Source: Bacillus sp. 1780r2a1 (lineage in GTDB: Bacteria; Bacillota; Bacilli; Bacillales; Bacillaceae_H). From it: a stretch of 64,000 nucleotides of DNA. This document shows, piece by piece, positions 50,606 to 60,162 of the stretch. How positions within the stretch are numbered: position 1 is the stretch's first letter; the number at the start of each line of letters is the position of its first letter. The translations under genes were made by a program, and so were the position numbers. The notes under the pieces are model-generated. The model was given only the letters and a program-made list of their open reading frames with translations, was not told the DNA's origin and did not search any database. The stretch lies in contig CP099863.1 in NCBI GenBank assembly GCA_024134725.1, forward strand, positions 1,235,501 to 1,299,500. Reading direction: 5' to 3'.

Positions 50606-52744
50606 TTATTTTAGTTTAGAAGTAACGCTGATTTTTTGCTGGTCATTAGCATCAATGAAAACTTCGTTTATTTCTTCATCTGTTAATAAAAGGTCAGTTA
50701 TTTGGTCCTCAACGTGCTCCTGTATAGCGCGACGCAGTGGACGAGCACCAAATGCCGGGTGGTAGCCAAGAGATGCTAGCGCTTCTTTGGCTTTATCTGT
50801 AACCTGTAGAGCAATGTTTTGTTCTTTAAGCGTTTCTTCTAATTCATGAAGCATAAGCTCAACAATTTTTACTAAGTGTTCTTGTTCAAGGTGATTAAAT
50901 TCAATAATCGCATCGAAACGATTTAAGAATTCTGGTTTAAAGTAAGCAGAGAGGGAATCTAAAACAGAAGCATGTCTAAGTGCTTCATTCTCTGCTTCAA
51001 AGCCCACTGTAATTTTCTTTTCTCCTACACCTGCGTTACTTGTCATAATGATTACCGTATCTTTAAAGCTTACGGTACGGCCTTGACTATCAGTTAAGCG
51101 TCCGTCCTCTAAGATTTGGAGGAACATATGCTGAACGTCAGGATGCGCTTTTTCAATTTCATCAAGTAAAATAATAGAGTAAGGGTTACGACGAACTTTT
51201 TCAGTTAATTGGCCGGCTTCGTCATGACCTACATAACCTGGAGGTGCACCAATCAGTTTAGACACCGCGTGCTTTTCCATATACTCACTCATATCAAGAC
51301 GAATCATCGCATCTTTTGTTCCAAACATTTCTTCTGCTAGAGTTTTTGTAAGCTCTGTCTTACCAACCCCTGTTGGACCAACAAATAAGAAAGATCCAAT
51401 AGGACGGTGTTTCGCTTTGAGCCCAGCACGAGAGCGACGAATTGCTTTTGCAACTTTTTCTACTGCTTCGCTTTGCCCAATGACTTTGTCAGAAAGGTTT
51501 GCTGACAGGTTGTTCATTTTATGAGCTTCATTTTCTTGGAGTTTTCCAACTGGAATACCCGTTTTCTTTTCAATGATTGCTTGAATATGTTCAACTGTAA
51601 CTTCAGCTTTTTCTTGCTCTTGGTTTAGCTGTTTTTCAAGCTTTGCTTCTTCATCACGAAGTTTGGCAGCAGCTTCATATTTTTCTTCTTTTAAAGCTGT
51701 TTCTTTTGCCACAGCAATTTCTTTTAGTCGCTTATCAATATCATCTTTGTTTGTAATACCTGCTTTTAAGTTCATTTTTGAGCCAGCTTCATCTAATAAA
51801 TCAATGGCTTTATCAGGTAAGAATCGGTCTTGGATATAGCGATGTGATAAATTTACACAAGCTTTAATGGCATCTTCAGTAAAGTTAACGCTGTGATACG
51901 CTTCATATTTGTTTTGAATGCCTTTTAAAATTTGGACGGCTTCATCTACAGATGGTTCATGGACCATTACAGGTTGGAAACGACGCTCAAGAGCCGCATC
52001 TTTTTCAATAGCGCGGTATTCTTTCAGCGTTGTGGCACCTACAACCTGAAGTTCACCTCTGGCCAATGCTGGTTTTAAGATGTTGCTTGCATCCATTGAA
52101 CCTTCAGCAGAACCAGCTCCAACAAGCAAGTGAATTTCGTCAATGAATACAATGACGTTTTTGCGCTGCTGTAGTTCACTGATTAGCTGTTTCATGCGCT
52201 CTTCAAACTGACCACGAATACCCGTGTTTGCTACAAGAGCAGCGACGTCTAGTAAGTATACGTCTTTATTCATGAGTTTTGAAGGAACATCGCCTTCTGC
52301 AATTTTTAATGCTAAGCCTTCGACAACAGCAGTTTTACCTACACCAGGCTCACCAATTAAAACAGGGTTGTTTTTGTTACGGCGGTTTAAGATTTCAATG
52401 ACGCGTTCAATTTCTTCGTCACGTCCAATAACAGGGTCAATTAAACCAGCTTTTGCAATTTGTGTTAGGTTGCGACCAAATTCGTCTAAGAATCCACCAC
52501 CGTTTCCTCCTTGTTGAGGAGTAGGCTGCTGAGCTGATTGATTCATGGCTTGTTCGTTTGCTAACTGATTGAATAAATCATCAATGTTCATGAAATGACC
52601 ACCTCCAAATCCAGACGGCATCTTATTTTGTTTCATTAATGATTGATAACATGTATGGCATAAACGATATTGTGATTTTTGTTGGTTAGCTTGTACGTTT
52701 AAATAAATTGTTGCTTCACGTTGTTGACAGTTTTGACACATCAT
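50606..52744 (-). CDS. clpE: ATP-dependent Clp protease ATPase subunit ClpE
   Basis: This 712-aa HSP100 unfoldase feeds proteins to ClpP. The N-terminal zinc finger with two CxxC pairs (C3/C6 and C29/C32, in CQNC and CHTC) is the ClpE hallmark. A Q/G-rich linker follows, then AAA domain 1 (GEPGVGKT near 130, [15 protein letters not shown]), a UVR-type coiled middle segment (about 365-400), AAA domain 2 ([24 protein letters not shown]) and a C-terminal D2-small domain. AAGGAGG precedes the tandem ATG. Two CtsR boxes flank its promoter, consistent with heat-shock control. Position matches B. subtilis clpE. Confidence 0.96.
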   Translation of the reverse strand: MMCQNCQQREATIYLNVQANQQKSQYRLCHTCYQSLMKQNKMPSGFGGGHFMNIDDLFNQLANEQAMNQSAQQPTPQQGGNGGGFLDEFGRNLTQIAKAGLIDPVIGRDEEIERVIEILNRRNKNNPVLIGEPGVGKTAVVEGLALKIAEGDVPSKLMNKDVYLLDVAALVANTGIRGQFEERMKQLISELQQRKNVIVFIDEIHLLVGAGSAEGSMDASNILKPALARGELQVVGATTLKEYRAIEKDAALERRFQPVMVHEPSVDEAVQILKGIQNKYEAYHSVNFTEDAIKACVNLSHRYIQDRFLPDKAIDLLDEAGSKMNLKAGITNKDDIDKRLKEIAVAKETALKEEKYEAAAKLRDEEAKLEKQLNQEQEKAEVTVEHIQAIIEKKTGIPVGKLQENEAHKMNNLSANLSDKVIGQSEAVEKVAKAIRRSRAGLKAKHRPIGSFLFVGPTGVGKTELTKTLAEEMFGTKDAMIRLDMSEYMEKHAVSKLIGAPPGYVGHDEAGQLTEKVRRNPYSIILLDEIEKAHPDVQHMFLQILEDGRLTDSQGRTVSFKDTVIIMTSNAGVGEKKITVGFEAENEALRHASVLDSLSAYFKPEFLNRFDAIIEFNHLEQEHLVKIVELMLHELEETLKEQNIALQVTDKAKEALASLGYHPAFGARPLRRAIQEHVEDQITDLLLTDEEINEVFIDANDQQKISVTSKLK

Positions 52745-52805
52745 TTAAAAGACCTCCTTAGAATAATTAAATGAATGTAATCATTGATCAAGTAGCCAAT
52801 TTGAC

Positions 52806-52862
52806 TTTGACTATATTTGACCTTTGTGAGTTTATTATACTTTGACCTTTTTTGACTTTCAA
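52806..52862 (-). promoter_or_regulatory. clpE promoter with two CtsR boxes
   Basis: On the minus strand, TTGAAA (52862-52857), a 17-bp spacer and TATAAT (52839-52834) form the promoter. The heptad repeats AGTCAAA-AAA-GGTCAAA (52857-52841) fill the spacer, and GGTCAAA-TAT-AGTCAAA (52822-52806) lies downstream of the -10. Both match the CtsR operator (A/GGTCAAA-N3-A/GGTCAAA), and a further partial heptad follows at about 52800. Confidence 0.92.
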
Positions 52863-52964
52863 GTGTTTTGCTTATACTTTTGTTTTGGAAGTTATTTCTT
52901 ATTTCAAGTAGAATATTTTGTGTTTTGCTTGTTATCTTTTATATAAGGATTCAGGTAGAACGCA

Positions 52965-53130
52965 CATAATAAGGAGTGATTTCCGCTTCGAATTGCTCCC
53001 TTTTCATAGGATCTCAGAGTACTCGCTAGTCCCACAGGAATCGCACCTGCCTCCTTGATTATTATGTTCCAGCGGTATTTTAAGCTGCTTGGCTCATCTC
53101 CTAGAGTCTTACATCTTGTGTTTCAATCAC
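52965..53130 (-). repeat. Degenerate third copy of the dispersed repeat (reverse)
   Basis: Read on the minus strand, GTAAGACTCTAGGAGATGAGCC, ATTCCTGTGGGACTAGCGAG, CTCTGAGATCC and CGAAGCGGAAATCACTCC occur as degraded versions of blocks seen in the copies at 2323 and 17740, with an insertion between them. It occupies much of the 600-bp clpE-nhaC gap, which otherwise holds only the two promoters. Confidence 0.45.
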
Positions 53131-53247
53131 CTATTCCTTTAATAGTTATAAATAAGAAGTATAAGTAATGTACCCGATTAGAATTGGGCAAAACATAGAA
53201 AAGAGAGTGGAATTTATTGACGAGGTTGTTTTTTTGACGAGAAGCGA

Positions 53248-53276
53248 TTGACAGTAGTAGGAATAACCCATATACT
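53248..53276 (+). promoter_or_regulatory. σA promoter of the NhaC-type gene
   Basis: TTGACA (53248-53253), 17-bp spacer, TATACT (53271-53276), about 70 bp upstream of the start codon. Confidence 0.75.
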
Positions 53277-53344
53277 TCAACTATGTTTAGTGCATAAAAG
53301 CATAAAAGCGTTTAAGTGAAAAAGAGATTGAGGGGAACAAGTTA

Positions 53345-54718
53345 ATGAAAAAAGAGATAACATTTGGACAGTCGATCGGGATTGTGGTTGTTTTATTAGG
53401 ACTTATTTTTGCATCATTATTTTTATTAGGCTTAGCACCACATGTTCCATTACTTATTAGTATTGTGACGCTTTGTATCATTGGGGCACTTATGGGTGTG
53501 AAATGGAAAACTTTTGAACATGGCATTATAGAAGGAATTAAAGTAGGGATTAAGCCCATTTTAATTCTTATGCTTGTGGGTGTATTAATTGCCGCTTGGA
53601 TGGTAGGGGGAACAATTCCAACTATTTTATCGTATGGATTCAATTGGATTTCACCGCAGTATTTTTTAATTAGTGCACTTTTAATTACAATCTTGGTATC
53701 CAGCTTTACTGGAAGTACGTTTACAACGATTAGCACGGTTGGAGTGGCTTTATTTGGTATAGGGACGGCAATTGGAGTAAACCCAGGTCTTGCTGCAGGA
53801 ATCATTGTTTCCGGAGCAGTATTTGGTGACAAAATGTCTCCGTTATCGGATACGACCAACTTTGCTTCCGGGATTGTGGGAGTACCGTTGACGACTCATA
53901 TTCGTCACATGTTATGGACGACGTTACCAAGTATTATTGTAACGGCTGGGATTGCATTGGTCATTGGCATCAGCACACATCGAACGGGAGTAAACTATGG
54001 GGATATTGAAGCTGTACAAAATGCGTTAGGTGATACGTTTAATCTTAATCTCCTAACACTTTTATCACCGCTTGTTGTATTGATTTTATCTATTAAGCGA
54101 TTTGATGTGCTTCCTACTTTGGTAATTGGAGTTATTATTGCCGTAATAACAGGGGTACTGTTACAGCCGACTGTTACATTAGGAAGCATGCTTGGTGCTC
54201 TGCAAAGCGGTGGTCAAATTGATTCCGGCAACGAAATTGTAAATGCTATCGTAACAAAAGGCGGACTGGACTCAATGATGTTTTCAGTGTCCCTTGTCAT
54301 TATTGCCCTAGCTCTTGGTGGGTTGATGCGTGAGCTTGGCGTTGTTCAAGCTTTAATCGAAGGATTAGCTAAGCAAGTGCGAAGAAGCGGCGATGTAGTG
54401 CTGTCAACGATTCTTTCATCTATTGGCGTTAACGTTATAACTGGAGAGCAATATTTATCGATTTTATTACCTGGGCAAACATTCAAGCCGCTTTACGTAA
54501 AGTGGAACTTAAAGGAGAAAAATTTGTCTCGTACATTAGAAGATGGAGGAACGGTTATTAACCCATTAATTCCATGGGGAGTAAGCGGAGCTTTTATTTC
54601 ACAAACCCTTGGTATTCCTGTGGTGGAGTATTTACCTTTTGCGTTTTTCTGTCTACTATGTCCAATATTTGCTGTAATTTTGGGTTATACAGGTCTCGGT
54701 ATTGCTAAACAAAAATAA
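53345..54718 (+). CDS. NhaC-family Na+/H+ antiporter
   Basis: This 457-aa membrane protein has about 11-12 helices. The conserved NhaC segment includes SSFTGSTFTTISTVGVALFGIG (about 118-139) and SGAVFGDKMSPLSDTTNFASGIVGV (about 156-180), both typical of the family. It exchanges Na+ for H+ or, in relatives such as MleN, couples Na+/lactate and H+/malate movement; YheL is another Bacillus member. The ATG is preceded by GAGGGGA. It stands alone with its own σA promoter and terminator. It has no link in sequence to the natAB exporter at the other end of the window. Confidence 0.88.
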   Translation: MKKEITFGQSIGIVVVLLGLIFASLFLLGLAPHVPLLISIVTLCIIGALMGVKWKTFEHGIIEGIKVGIKPILILMLVGVLIAAWMVGGTIPTILSYGFNWISPQYFLISALLITILVSSFTGSTFTTISTVGVALFGIGTAIGVNPGLAAGIIVSGAVFGDKMSPLSDTTNFASGIVGVPLTTHIRHMLWTTLPSIIVTAGIALVIGISTHRTGVNYGDIEAVQNALGDTFNLNLLTLLSPLVVLILSIKRFDVLPTLVIGVIIAVITGVLLQPTVTLGSMLGALQSGGQIDSGNEIVNAIVTKGGLDSMMFSVSLVIIALALGGLMRELGVVQALIEGLAKQVRRSGDVVLSTILSSIGVNVITGEQYLSILLPGQTFKPLYVKWNLKEKNLSRTLEDGGTVINPLIPWGVSGAFISQTLGIPVVEYLPFAFFCLLCPIFAVILGYTGLGIAKQK

Positions 54719-54730
54719 TTTATGAAGTCA

Positions 54731-54776
54731 AAAGCCTCGCGTTCTTAAGCATTACTTAAAAACGCAAGGCTTTTTG
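54731..54776 (+). terminator. Terminator of the NhaC-type gene
   Basis: AAAGCCTCGCGTT pairs with AACGCAAGGCTTT (one mismatch), with an inner TTAAG/CTTAA pairing, followed by TTTTTG. Confidence 0.82.
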
Positions 54777-54902
54777 TTATACTAATTATGTTTACTTGTT
54801 GCTGTTAAAGGTAATGAGAGTAGAAGCCTTAATCTTTTTCTTCCAAAAAAGAGAAAGTAGTAATACAATAAACCATAACGTTTAGTTAGAAGGTAATTTG
54901 TG

Positions 54903-54926
54903 AAGGATTCCACAAAAATCCTTTTT
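54903..54926 (+). other. Second terminator-like hairpin upstream of the hydrolase gene
   Basis: AAGGATT pairs with AATCCTT around CCACAAA, followed by TTT. It may end a short transcript or attenuate the hydrolase gene. No small gene was recognised before it. Confidence 0.4.
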
Positions 54927-55011
54927 AGCAAACATTTAAAAAGGGTAAGGCAAAAAGAAACGGTTCATCATAAAAAGAGATAAAAGTTATTAATTGAGGA
55001 GAGGATTCTGT

Positions 55012-55890
55012 TTGAAAAAGTGGGGGTTCATTGTACTGCTTACCATCGCTGTACTTGGCGTGACCGCTGTTTTTTATCGAGCGGAAAGCGGCGATGTAAA
55101 CAAAGAAAAAGTGCATTTATTTTCACCTTATGCTAGTAATGTTGATATATATCAAATCACTTATCCAAGCGATGGGTTACAAGTTAAAGGATTTCTATTA
55201 CAGCCTAAAGACATTGTGGATAAAAAATATCCGCTGCTAGTTTATAATCGTGGTGGAAACCGTGAACATGGTATGATTCGAGATAAAACCTTGCGCTACT
55301 TATCATCATGGGCTGATAAAGGTTATGTTGTGGTTACGACACAATATCGTGGAAATGGCGGAAGTGAAGGGGTCGAAACATACGGTGGAGACGATATCCA
55401 TGACGTCCTTAACCTTATTAAATGGGGAGAACAGCTGCCTTATGTAAACCCTGAACAAAAAGTAGCGCTTGGCTATTCACGTGGTGGAATGATGACGTAT
55501 TTAACAATGAAAAACGGCATATCTTTTGACGCCGTGGTTGTTCAATCTGGAATTACGGATATGTTTCAGTTTTATGATCAAAGGGGCTCTGAAATGAAGC
55601 AAGTGTTAAGAGATATTGTTGGAGATCCTAAGATGTATCCTGAACGATATAAAAGCCGATCGGTTGTCTATTGGAGTGATAAAGTAAATTCACCGCTTCT
55701 TATTTTACAAGGAGATCATGACAAAAAGGTACACCATACCCAGGCAGAAAAGTTAGTAGCGCAGCTTGAAGAACAAAATAAAGAGTATAAATACGTCTTA
55801 TACAAAGGTGGAGATCATCCACTAAGCAACTATTATAATGAGTATAATGCAGAGATTGATAAATGGTTTCAACAGCATTTAGTTGAATAA
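55012..55890 (+). CDS. Membrane-anchored or secreted α/β hydrolase (S9-like)
   Basis: This protein of about 292 residues has an N-terminal hydrophobic segment (KKWGFIVLLTIAVLGVTAVF) acting as signal peptide or anchor. The α/β-hydrolase domain follows. The nucleophile elbow is GYSRGG (S156), with an aspartate in LQGDHDKKVHH and a histidine in KGGDHPLSNYY completing the triad. QYRGNGGSEG forms the oxyanion region typical of prolyl-oligopeptidase relatives. It is probably a peptidase or esterase outside the membrane. The start is a TTG with AGGAGAGG 7 nt upstream; the TTG at 54994 is before that site. The substrate is unknown. Confidence 0.83.
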   Translation: MKKWGFIVLLTIAVLGVTAVFYRAESGDVNKEKVHLFSPYASNVDIYQITYPSDGLQVKGFLLQPKDIVDKKYPLLVYNRGGNREHGMIRDKTLRYLSSWADKGYVVVTTQYRGNGGSEGVETYGGDDIHDVLNLIKWGEQLPYVNPEQKVALGYSRGGMMTYLTMKNGISFDAVVVQSGITDMFQFYDQRGSEMKQVLRDIVGDPKMYPERYKSRSVVYWSDKVNSPLLILQGDHDKKVHHTQAEKLVAQLEEQNKEYKYVLYKGGDHPLSNYYNEYNAEIDKWFQQHLVE

Positions 55891-55961
55891 AAGTGGAAAA
55901 CATATTCGTCCGTTTTTCGTACATCCTAGAAAGGAACACTACAGAAAAGGATGATGAAACG

Positions 55962-56093
55962 ATGACACAATCAAAAAGACAGCAAGAGCGTCAATGGAAT
56001 GTGCGTAAACAGTCGCAAAATCCATCTCATGGAAAAGTAAAGTCATTTGAAGAATTAGCAGAAGAGATTACGCCAAAAAATAAAAATAAATAA
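55962..56093 (+). CDS. Small basic protein (43 aa), unknown
   Basis: This 43-residue protein begins MTQSKRQQERQWNVRKQ and ends EEITPKNKNK. It is highly charged, with no hydrophobic stretch and AAAGGA about 10 nt before its ATG. The open frame could start 23 codons earlier, but that part lacks a ribosome site. I recognise no family. Small basic proteins of this look in Bacillus are often forespore products, which is a guess here. It is 71 bp after the hydrolase gene and is followed directly by a strong terminator, supporting a real gene. Confidence 0.6.
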   Translation: MTQSKRQQERQWNVRKQSQNPSHGKVKSFEELAEEITPKNKNK

Positions 56094-56094
56094 T

Positions 56095-56122
56095 AAAACC
56101 CCCTCGATTCGAGGGGGTTTTT
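56095..56122. terminator. Bidirectional terminator before the YoxD-like gene
   Basis: AAAACCCCCTCG pairs with CGAGGGGGTTTT around an ATT loop, T-tailed on the plus strand and U-tailed on the minus strand. Confidence 0.88.
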
Positions 56123-56135
56123 TGGGTTGTTTAAA

Positions 56136-56855
56136 TTAAGGGTTAGTAGACCACATGCCGGCAGATTTGATGAAGATACGAGGATGTAGCTTCAGCTGCG
56201 CTACCATGATTTCTGCTAAATCTTCAGGCTGCATTACTTTTTCAGGGTTACCGTCTGTAAGGTTTTCTTTATATGCAAGCTCTGTAGCAACCGTACTTGG
56301 TGTTAAAGCAGTTACACGAATATTATGCTTGCGTACTTCAAGAGCAAGAGACTCTGTTAGACCTAATAAGCCAAACTTTGAAGCACTGTATGCACTTGTG
56401 ACAGGAGCGCCTTTTTGTCCAGCAGTAGAAGAGATATTAATGATGTCTCCACCATTTTTCTCAATCATTTGTGGTAAAACGGCTCTTGTAACGTAATAGA
56501 CACCCATTAAGTTGATATCAATAATTTGCTTCCATTCTTCAGGAGATAATTCTAAAAAGCCTCCAAATTTTCCGATACCCGCATTGTTAATTAAAATGTC
56601 TGCTTTACCTAGTTGGTTATGTAAGTAATCAACCGCCTTATTTACTTCTTCAATTGAAGATACGTCGGCTGTAGCATAAGCCACCTTCACACCAAGTGCT
56701 TCCACTTCTTGGGCAACGGCTTTTAAATCAGCTTCTGTACGTGCTAGTAAACCCAGGTTAACTCCTTCTTTTGCTAAATCAAGCGCTGTTGCTCGGCCGA
56801 TACCTTTACCTGCACCAGTAATGATGGCTACTTTTCCTTGTAATGATTGTCCCAT
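56136..56855 (-). CDS. yoxD: Short-chain dehydrogenase, FabG-like (YoxD)
   Basis: This 239-aa SDR family reductase has the cofactor motif TGAGKGIG (13-20), NNAG (about 90-93), catalytic serine in [10 protein letters not shown] and YSASK (about Y154, K158). The sequence resembles B. subtilis YoxD along its length, including the ending [30 protein letters not shown]. It is annotated broadly as 3-oxoacyl-ACP reductase, but the true substrate is not established. NADP use is suggested by the basic residue R39 after the β2 strand ([10 protein letters not shown]). GGAGTGATGG precedes the ATG. It is monocistronic and divergent from the second germination operon. Confidence 0.85.
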   Translation of the reverse strand: MGQSLQGKVAIITGAGKGIGRATALDLAKEGVNLGLLARTEADLKAVAQEVEALGVKVAYATADVSSIEEVNKAVDYLHNQLGKADILINNAGIGKFGGFLELSPEEWKQIIDINLMGVYYVTRAVLPQMIEKNGGDIINISSTAGQKGAPVTSAYSASKFGLLGLTESLALEVRKHNIRVTALTPSTVATELAYKENLTDGNPEKVMQPEDLAEIMVAQLKLHPRIFIKSAGMWSTNP

Positions 56856-57021
56856 CTTCCATCACTCCTTCTGAATTAAATTATCCCTATTGCTAAAAAT
56901 AAGCTGCAAATCATGTTAAATGAGCAGCTAAATAAATTAGCAATTTATCTAATCCTACAAAATACAGAGAAGCATTGTCAAAGCTCTTGCTCTATAAAGC
57001 GGTTAAAAATACCAAGATAGC

Positions 57022-57051
57022 TGAATAAATTTCCTGCATAAACAGAAACTA
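57022..57051 (+). promoter_or_regulatory. Candidate σG promoter of the second ger operon
   Basis: TGAATA (57022-57027), a 17-bp spacer and GAAACTA (57045-57051) match the forespore σG pattern with two mismatches in the -10, about 50 bp before the A-subunit start. Confidence 0.5.
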
Positions 57052-57101
57052 TAAGGACTTGAAGAGCAATGCTGTGCCGTTTGAAAAATGGAGGATGAAG
57101 T

Positions 57102-58685
57102 ATGCGAATAAAAAAACTATCAGAATTAAAAAGTCGATCTAAAAAGTCTAAAGAAAATGAATCACAACCAACAGCTGAATCTTCATCTTCCAATACTGAA
57201 CTGTTAGAAAGCGTAAAAGATAATTTAGATGCGGTGAAAACAGAGCTTGGAGATAGTGCAGATGTGGTTTGTCGGGAATTTGCCATTTCAGTTGAAGAAA
57301 AATTTCGATTAGGCCTTATTTACATCGACGGATTGGCGAATGAAGATAGTGTACAAGAGTTTACGATGGAATCCATTATGCACAATCATACGAAACAGCT
57401 TGTTCATGATGACGGTGCTGTGAATATGTTTGAGCTCATTAAAAATTACAGCTTAGCAATCGGAGAAATTAAAGAAGTCACTCTTTTAGATGACGTTATC
57501 CTACATGTTTTATCAGGTGATACAGCTTTATTCATAGAAGGTTATCAAACGTGTATCATTGCTAGTACAAGAGGATGGGGAGAACGAGCCATTTCAGAAC
57601 CACAGGCTCAAACCGTGGTACGTGGACCAAGAGATAGCTTTACTGAAACGCTGCGTACCAATACGGCACTGGTAAGAAGGCGAATTAAATCCCCTAATTT
57701 ACGAATGGAGTCTCAGCAAATCGGTAAAGTAACGCAAACAGACGTAGCGATTATGTATGTAAAAGGAATTGCGGATCAGCAAGTAATTGAAGAAGTAAGG
57801 TCCCGACTTTCTAAAATTGATATTGACGGTATATTGGAGAGTGGGTACATTGAAGAACTAATTCAAGATGAAGGTTATACTCCGTTTCCAACTATCTACA
57901 ATACAGAAAGACCAGATTCAGTATCTGCAGGTTTGTTAGAAGGTCGCATAGCAATCTTTGTAGACGGAACGCCGTTTGTTTTATTAGTTCCGGCTCTATT
58001 TATTCAATTCTTTCAAGCTGCTGAAGATTACTATCAGCGCGCAGACATTAGTACGCTCATTCGTATTATCCGATACGTTGCCTTTTTCTTAGCTTTATTA
58101 ACCCCATCTGCTTATGTTGCGCTTACCACCTTTCACCAAGAAATGCTTCCGTTTGGTTTGCTTATTAGCATCGCAGCTCAGCGTGAAGGTGTCCCTTTTC
58201 CGGCTGTAATTGAAGCGTTGATTATGGAAGTGGTTTTTGAAATTTTACGCGAGGCAGGAATTCGATTGCCAAGAGCCGTAGGTTCTGCTATTTCCATTGT
58301 AGGTGCACTCGTATTAGGAGAAGCTGCCGTGCAGGCGGGACTGGTGTCACCCGCGATGGTTATTGTCGTATCGATTACAGCCATCAGTAACTTTGTTTCA
58401 CCAGCTTACGATATGGCGATTGCTGTAAGGATGCTCCGCTTTGCTTTAATGCTTTTAGCAGCAACGTTTGGCTTGTTTGGTATTATTTTAGGCCTTATTT
58501 TAATGATTCTACATCTATGCAGTTTACGGTCATTTGGCATTCCATATATGACGCCAATGGCTCCGTTTGTCAGTCGAGATCAAAAAGATGCACTCATTCG
58601 TCGTTCGCTAAAGAAAATGAATACGAGACCAAAGCTCATTAGTGAACAAAATGTTGTACGTGAACGGTCAAATGATGAGAACTAG
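57102..58685 (+). CDS. Germinant receptor A subunit (GerA family), second operon
   Basis: This 527-aa GerA-family membrane protein has a charged N-terminus, a soluble domain to about 300, then about five helices and a basic tail. Family motifs include YIDGLAN, EPQAQTVVRGPRDSFTETLRTN, RIKSPNLRMESQQIGKVTQTDV, NTERPDSVSAGLLEGRIAIFVDGTPF and PFPAVIEALIMEVVFEILREAGIRLPRAVGSAISIVG. It is more typical (GerKA-like) than the first operon's A protein, which lacks a clear RGP-type motif. It leads a five-gene operon A-C-D-B-B. It should assemble with the C and B proteins in the inner spore membrane. Confidence 0.92.
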   Translation: MRIKKLSELKSRSKKSKENESQPTAESSSSNTELLESVKDNLDAVKTELGDSADVVCREFAISVEEKFRLGLIYIDGLANEDSVQEFTMESIMHNHTKQLVHDDGAVNMFELIKNYSLAIGEIKEVTLLDDVILHVLSGDTALFIEGYQTCIIASTRGWGERAISEPQAQTVVRGPRDSFTETLRTNTALVRRRIKSPNLRMESQQIGKVTQTDVAIMYVKGIADQQVIEEVRSRLSKIDIDGILESGYIEELIQDEGYTPFPTIYNTERPDSVSAGLLEGRIAIFVDGTPFVLLVPALFIQFFQAAEDYYQRADISTLIRIIRYVAFFLALLTPSAYVALTTFHQEMLPFGLLISIAAQREGVPFPAVIEALIMEVVFEILREAGIRLPRAVGSAISIVGALVLGEAAVQAGLVSPAMVIVVSITAISNFVSPAYDMAIAVRMLRFALMLLAATFGLFGIILGLILMILHLCSLRSFGIPYMTPMAPFVSRDQKDALIRRSLKKMNTRPKLISEQNVVRERSNDEN

Positions 58686-58707
58686 CTTTTATAAAGGTGG
58701 ATGAAGC

Positions 58708-59910
58708 ATGAAACGAATAGTACTTGTATTATGCATCTGTCTACTCCCATTATCAGGCTGTTGGAGTAGTCGAGAGCTAAATGAATTGGCCATCACCGTA
58801 GCGGTAGGTATTGACGAAGTAAAAGATGGAATTGAGTTAACCGTTCAAATTATTAACCCGGGTGACATTCAAGCCCAAACGCCGACGAATGGTCCCTCCG
58901 TTACTACGTATTCGGTTAAAGCAGATTCTGTCATGGAAGCTCTGAGGAAAATGACAATTGAATCACCTAGAAAAATATACTTATCTCATTTGCGGATGCT
59001 GGTTCTTAGCGAAGGAATTGCAAAACACGGAATTGCTGAAGTGTTAGATTTTTTCGCACGAGATCATGAAGTGCGAACCGATTATTTTGTCGTAGTAGCA
59101 AAAAATTCACGCGCTTCATCCGTTTTAAATGTGTTGACAACTATCGAAAAAATTCCAGCCAATTATATGTTTGCTGCACTGGATACGTCACAAAAAGTTT
59201 GGGCGCCTACGCGAGGTGTAAAGCTGAACGAGCTGATTAGTAACTTAACGAGCCAGGGCAAACATCCTGTGTTAACCGCTGTTCTTGTAAAAGGCAACCG
59301 TAAAAAAGGGGGAGATATGGAAAATGTCCAGCGAATTAACCAAGACACAATTCTAAACTTTAGAGGCCTTGGTATTTTTAAGGGAGATGAACTTGTCGGC
59401 TGGTTTAATGAAAGTGAAAGTAAAGGATACAACTACGTCACTGGAAACGTAAAAAGCACCGTCGTTGTTATTCCATGTGAAAAAAAAGAAAAATCTCATG
59501 ACATTATTGGAGTGGAGATGCTTCGAACGAGTACGGATATTAAAAGTCGTATGAAAGATGGAAAGCCTGTAATTGAGGTGAATTTAAAAGGGGAAGCAAA
59601 CGTTGCTGACGTAGAGTGTCAAGTTAACTTGCAAGATCCTGCTATGATTACTGAACTAGAGAAAAAAGCTGAACATGATGTGCGAGATAAAATGCAAAGA
59701 GCAATTAAAACAGCACAAAACGATTATCAAAGTGACATCTTTGGTTTTGGAGAAGTCTTTTACCGGCAAAATGTAAAGGATTGGAACAAAATGAGAGATA
59801 ACTGGGATGAAATCTTTTCGGAAGAGTTAGAAGTGAACTTAAAAGTAGATGTACAAATACGTCGACTTGGCACGCTGAATAACTCATACATGAAAGAAAT
59901 GCAGAATTAA
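58708..59910 (+). CDS. Germinant receptor C subunit, Ger(x)C lipoprotein, second operon
   Basis: This 400-aa lipoprotein has signal peptide and lipobox LPLSGC (C18). The conserved mature N-terminus WSSRELNELAITVAVGIDE is followed by the usual two soluble domains and a long C-terminal helix region (ITELEKKAEHDVRDKMQRAIKTAQ). It sits outside the inner spore membrane and is needed for receptor function. The ATG is preceded by AAAGGTGG and begins 22 nt after the A-subunit stop. The next gene, a two-helix protein, starts 6 nt after its stop. Confidence 0.92.
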   Translation: MKRIVLVLCICLLPLSGCWSSRELNELAITVAVGIDEVKDGIELTVQIINPGDIQAQTPTNGPSVTTYSVKADSVMEALRKMTIESPRKIYLSHLRMLVLSEGIAKHGIAEVLDFFARDHEVRTDYFVVVAKNSRASSVLNVLTTIEKIPANYMFAALDTSQKVWAPTRGVKLNELISNLTSQGKHPVLTAVLVKGNRKKGGDMENVQRINQDTILNFRGLGIFKGDELVGWFNESESKGYNYVTGNVKSTVVVIPCEKKEKSHDIIGVEMLRTSTDIKSRMKDGKPVIEVNLKGEANVADVECQVNLQDPAMITELEKKAEHDVRDKMQRAIKTAQNDYQSDIFGFGEVFYRQNVKDWNKMRDNWDEIFSEELEVNLKVDVQIRRLGTLNNSYMKEMQN

Positions 59911-59916
59911 TGGAGC

Positions 59917-60147
59917 ATGGAAAATTTACTGCTATTTTTAGGCGTATTTAGTTTTTTAGCATATAAGGCGATTCTTCCTCTTTATAAACAAAGACGAATA
60001 AAAGAAATAGTGATATATGGAATATTTTCTGCTGTAGGAATGGTAATGTGGGTAGCGGTTATTTTCCGAATAACAATTCCAACTCCGCTGTATGCTCTTG
60101 AGTTTTGGATGCAGTCCATCATTGATGCTTTCTCTTCATTTTATTAG
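59917..60147 (+). CDS. Small two-helix protein, germinant receptor D subunit
   Basis: This 76-aa protein has two predicted transmembrane helices (about 3-20 and 30-52) joined by the basic loop YKQRRIKE. Proteins of 55-75 residues with two helices, encoded in or beside ger operons, are known as D subunits in Bacillus, including B. megaterium, and modulate receptor activity. Its place between the C and B genes fits. The ribosome site is close (GGAG 2 nt from the ATG), so initiation is probably coupled to the upstream stop. It would be missed by many annotation pipelines. Confidence 0.75.
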   Translation: MENLLLFLGVFSFLAYKAILPLYKQRRIKEIVIYGIFSAVGMVMWVAVIFRITIPTPLYALEFWMQSIIDAFSSFY

Positions 60148-60162
60148 GTGTAGGTGTCCAGT

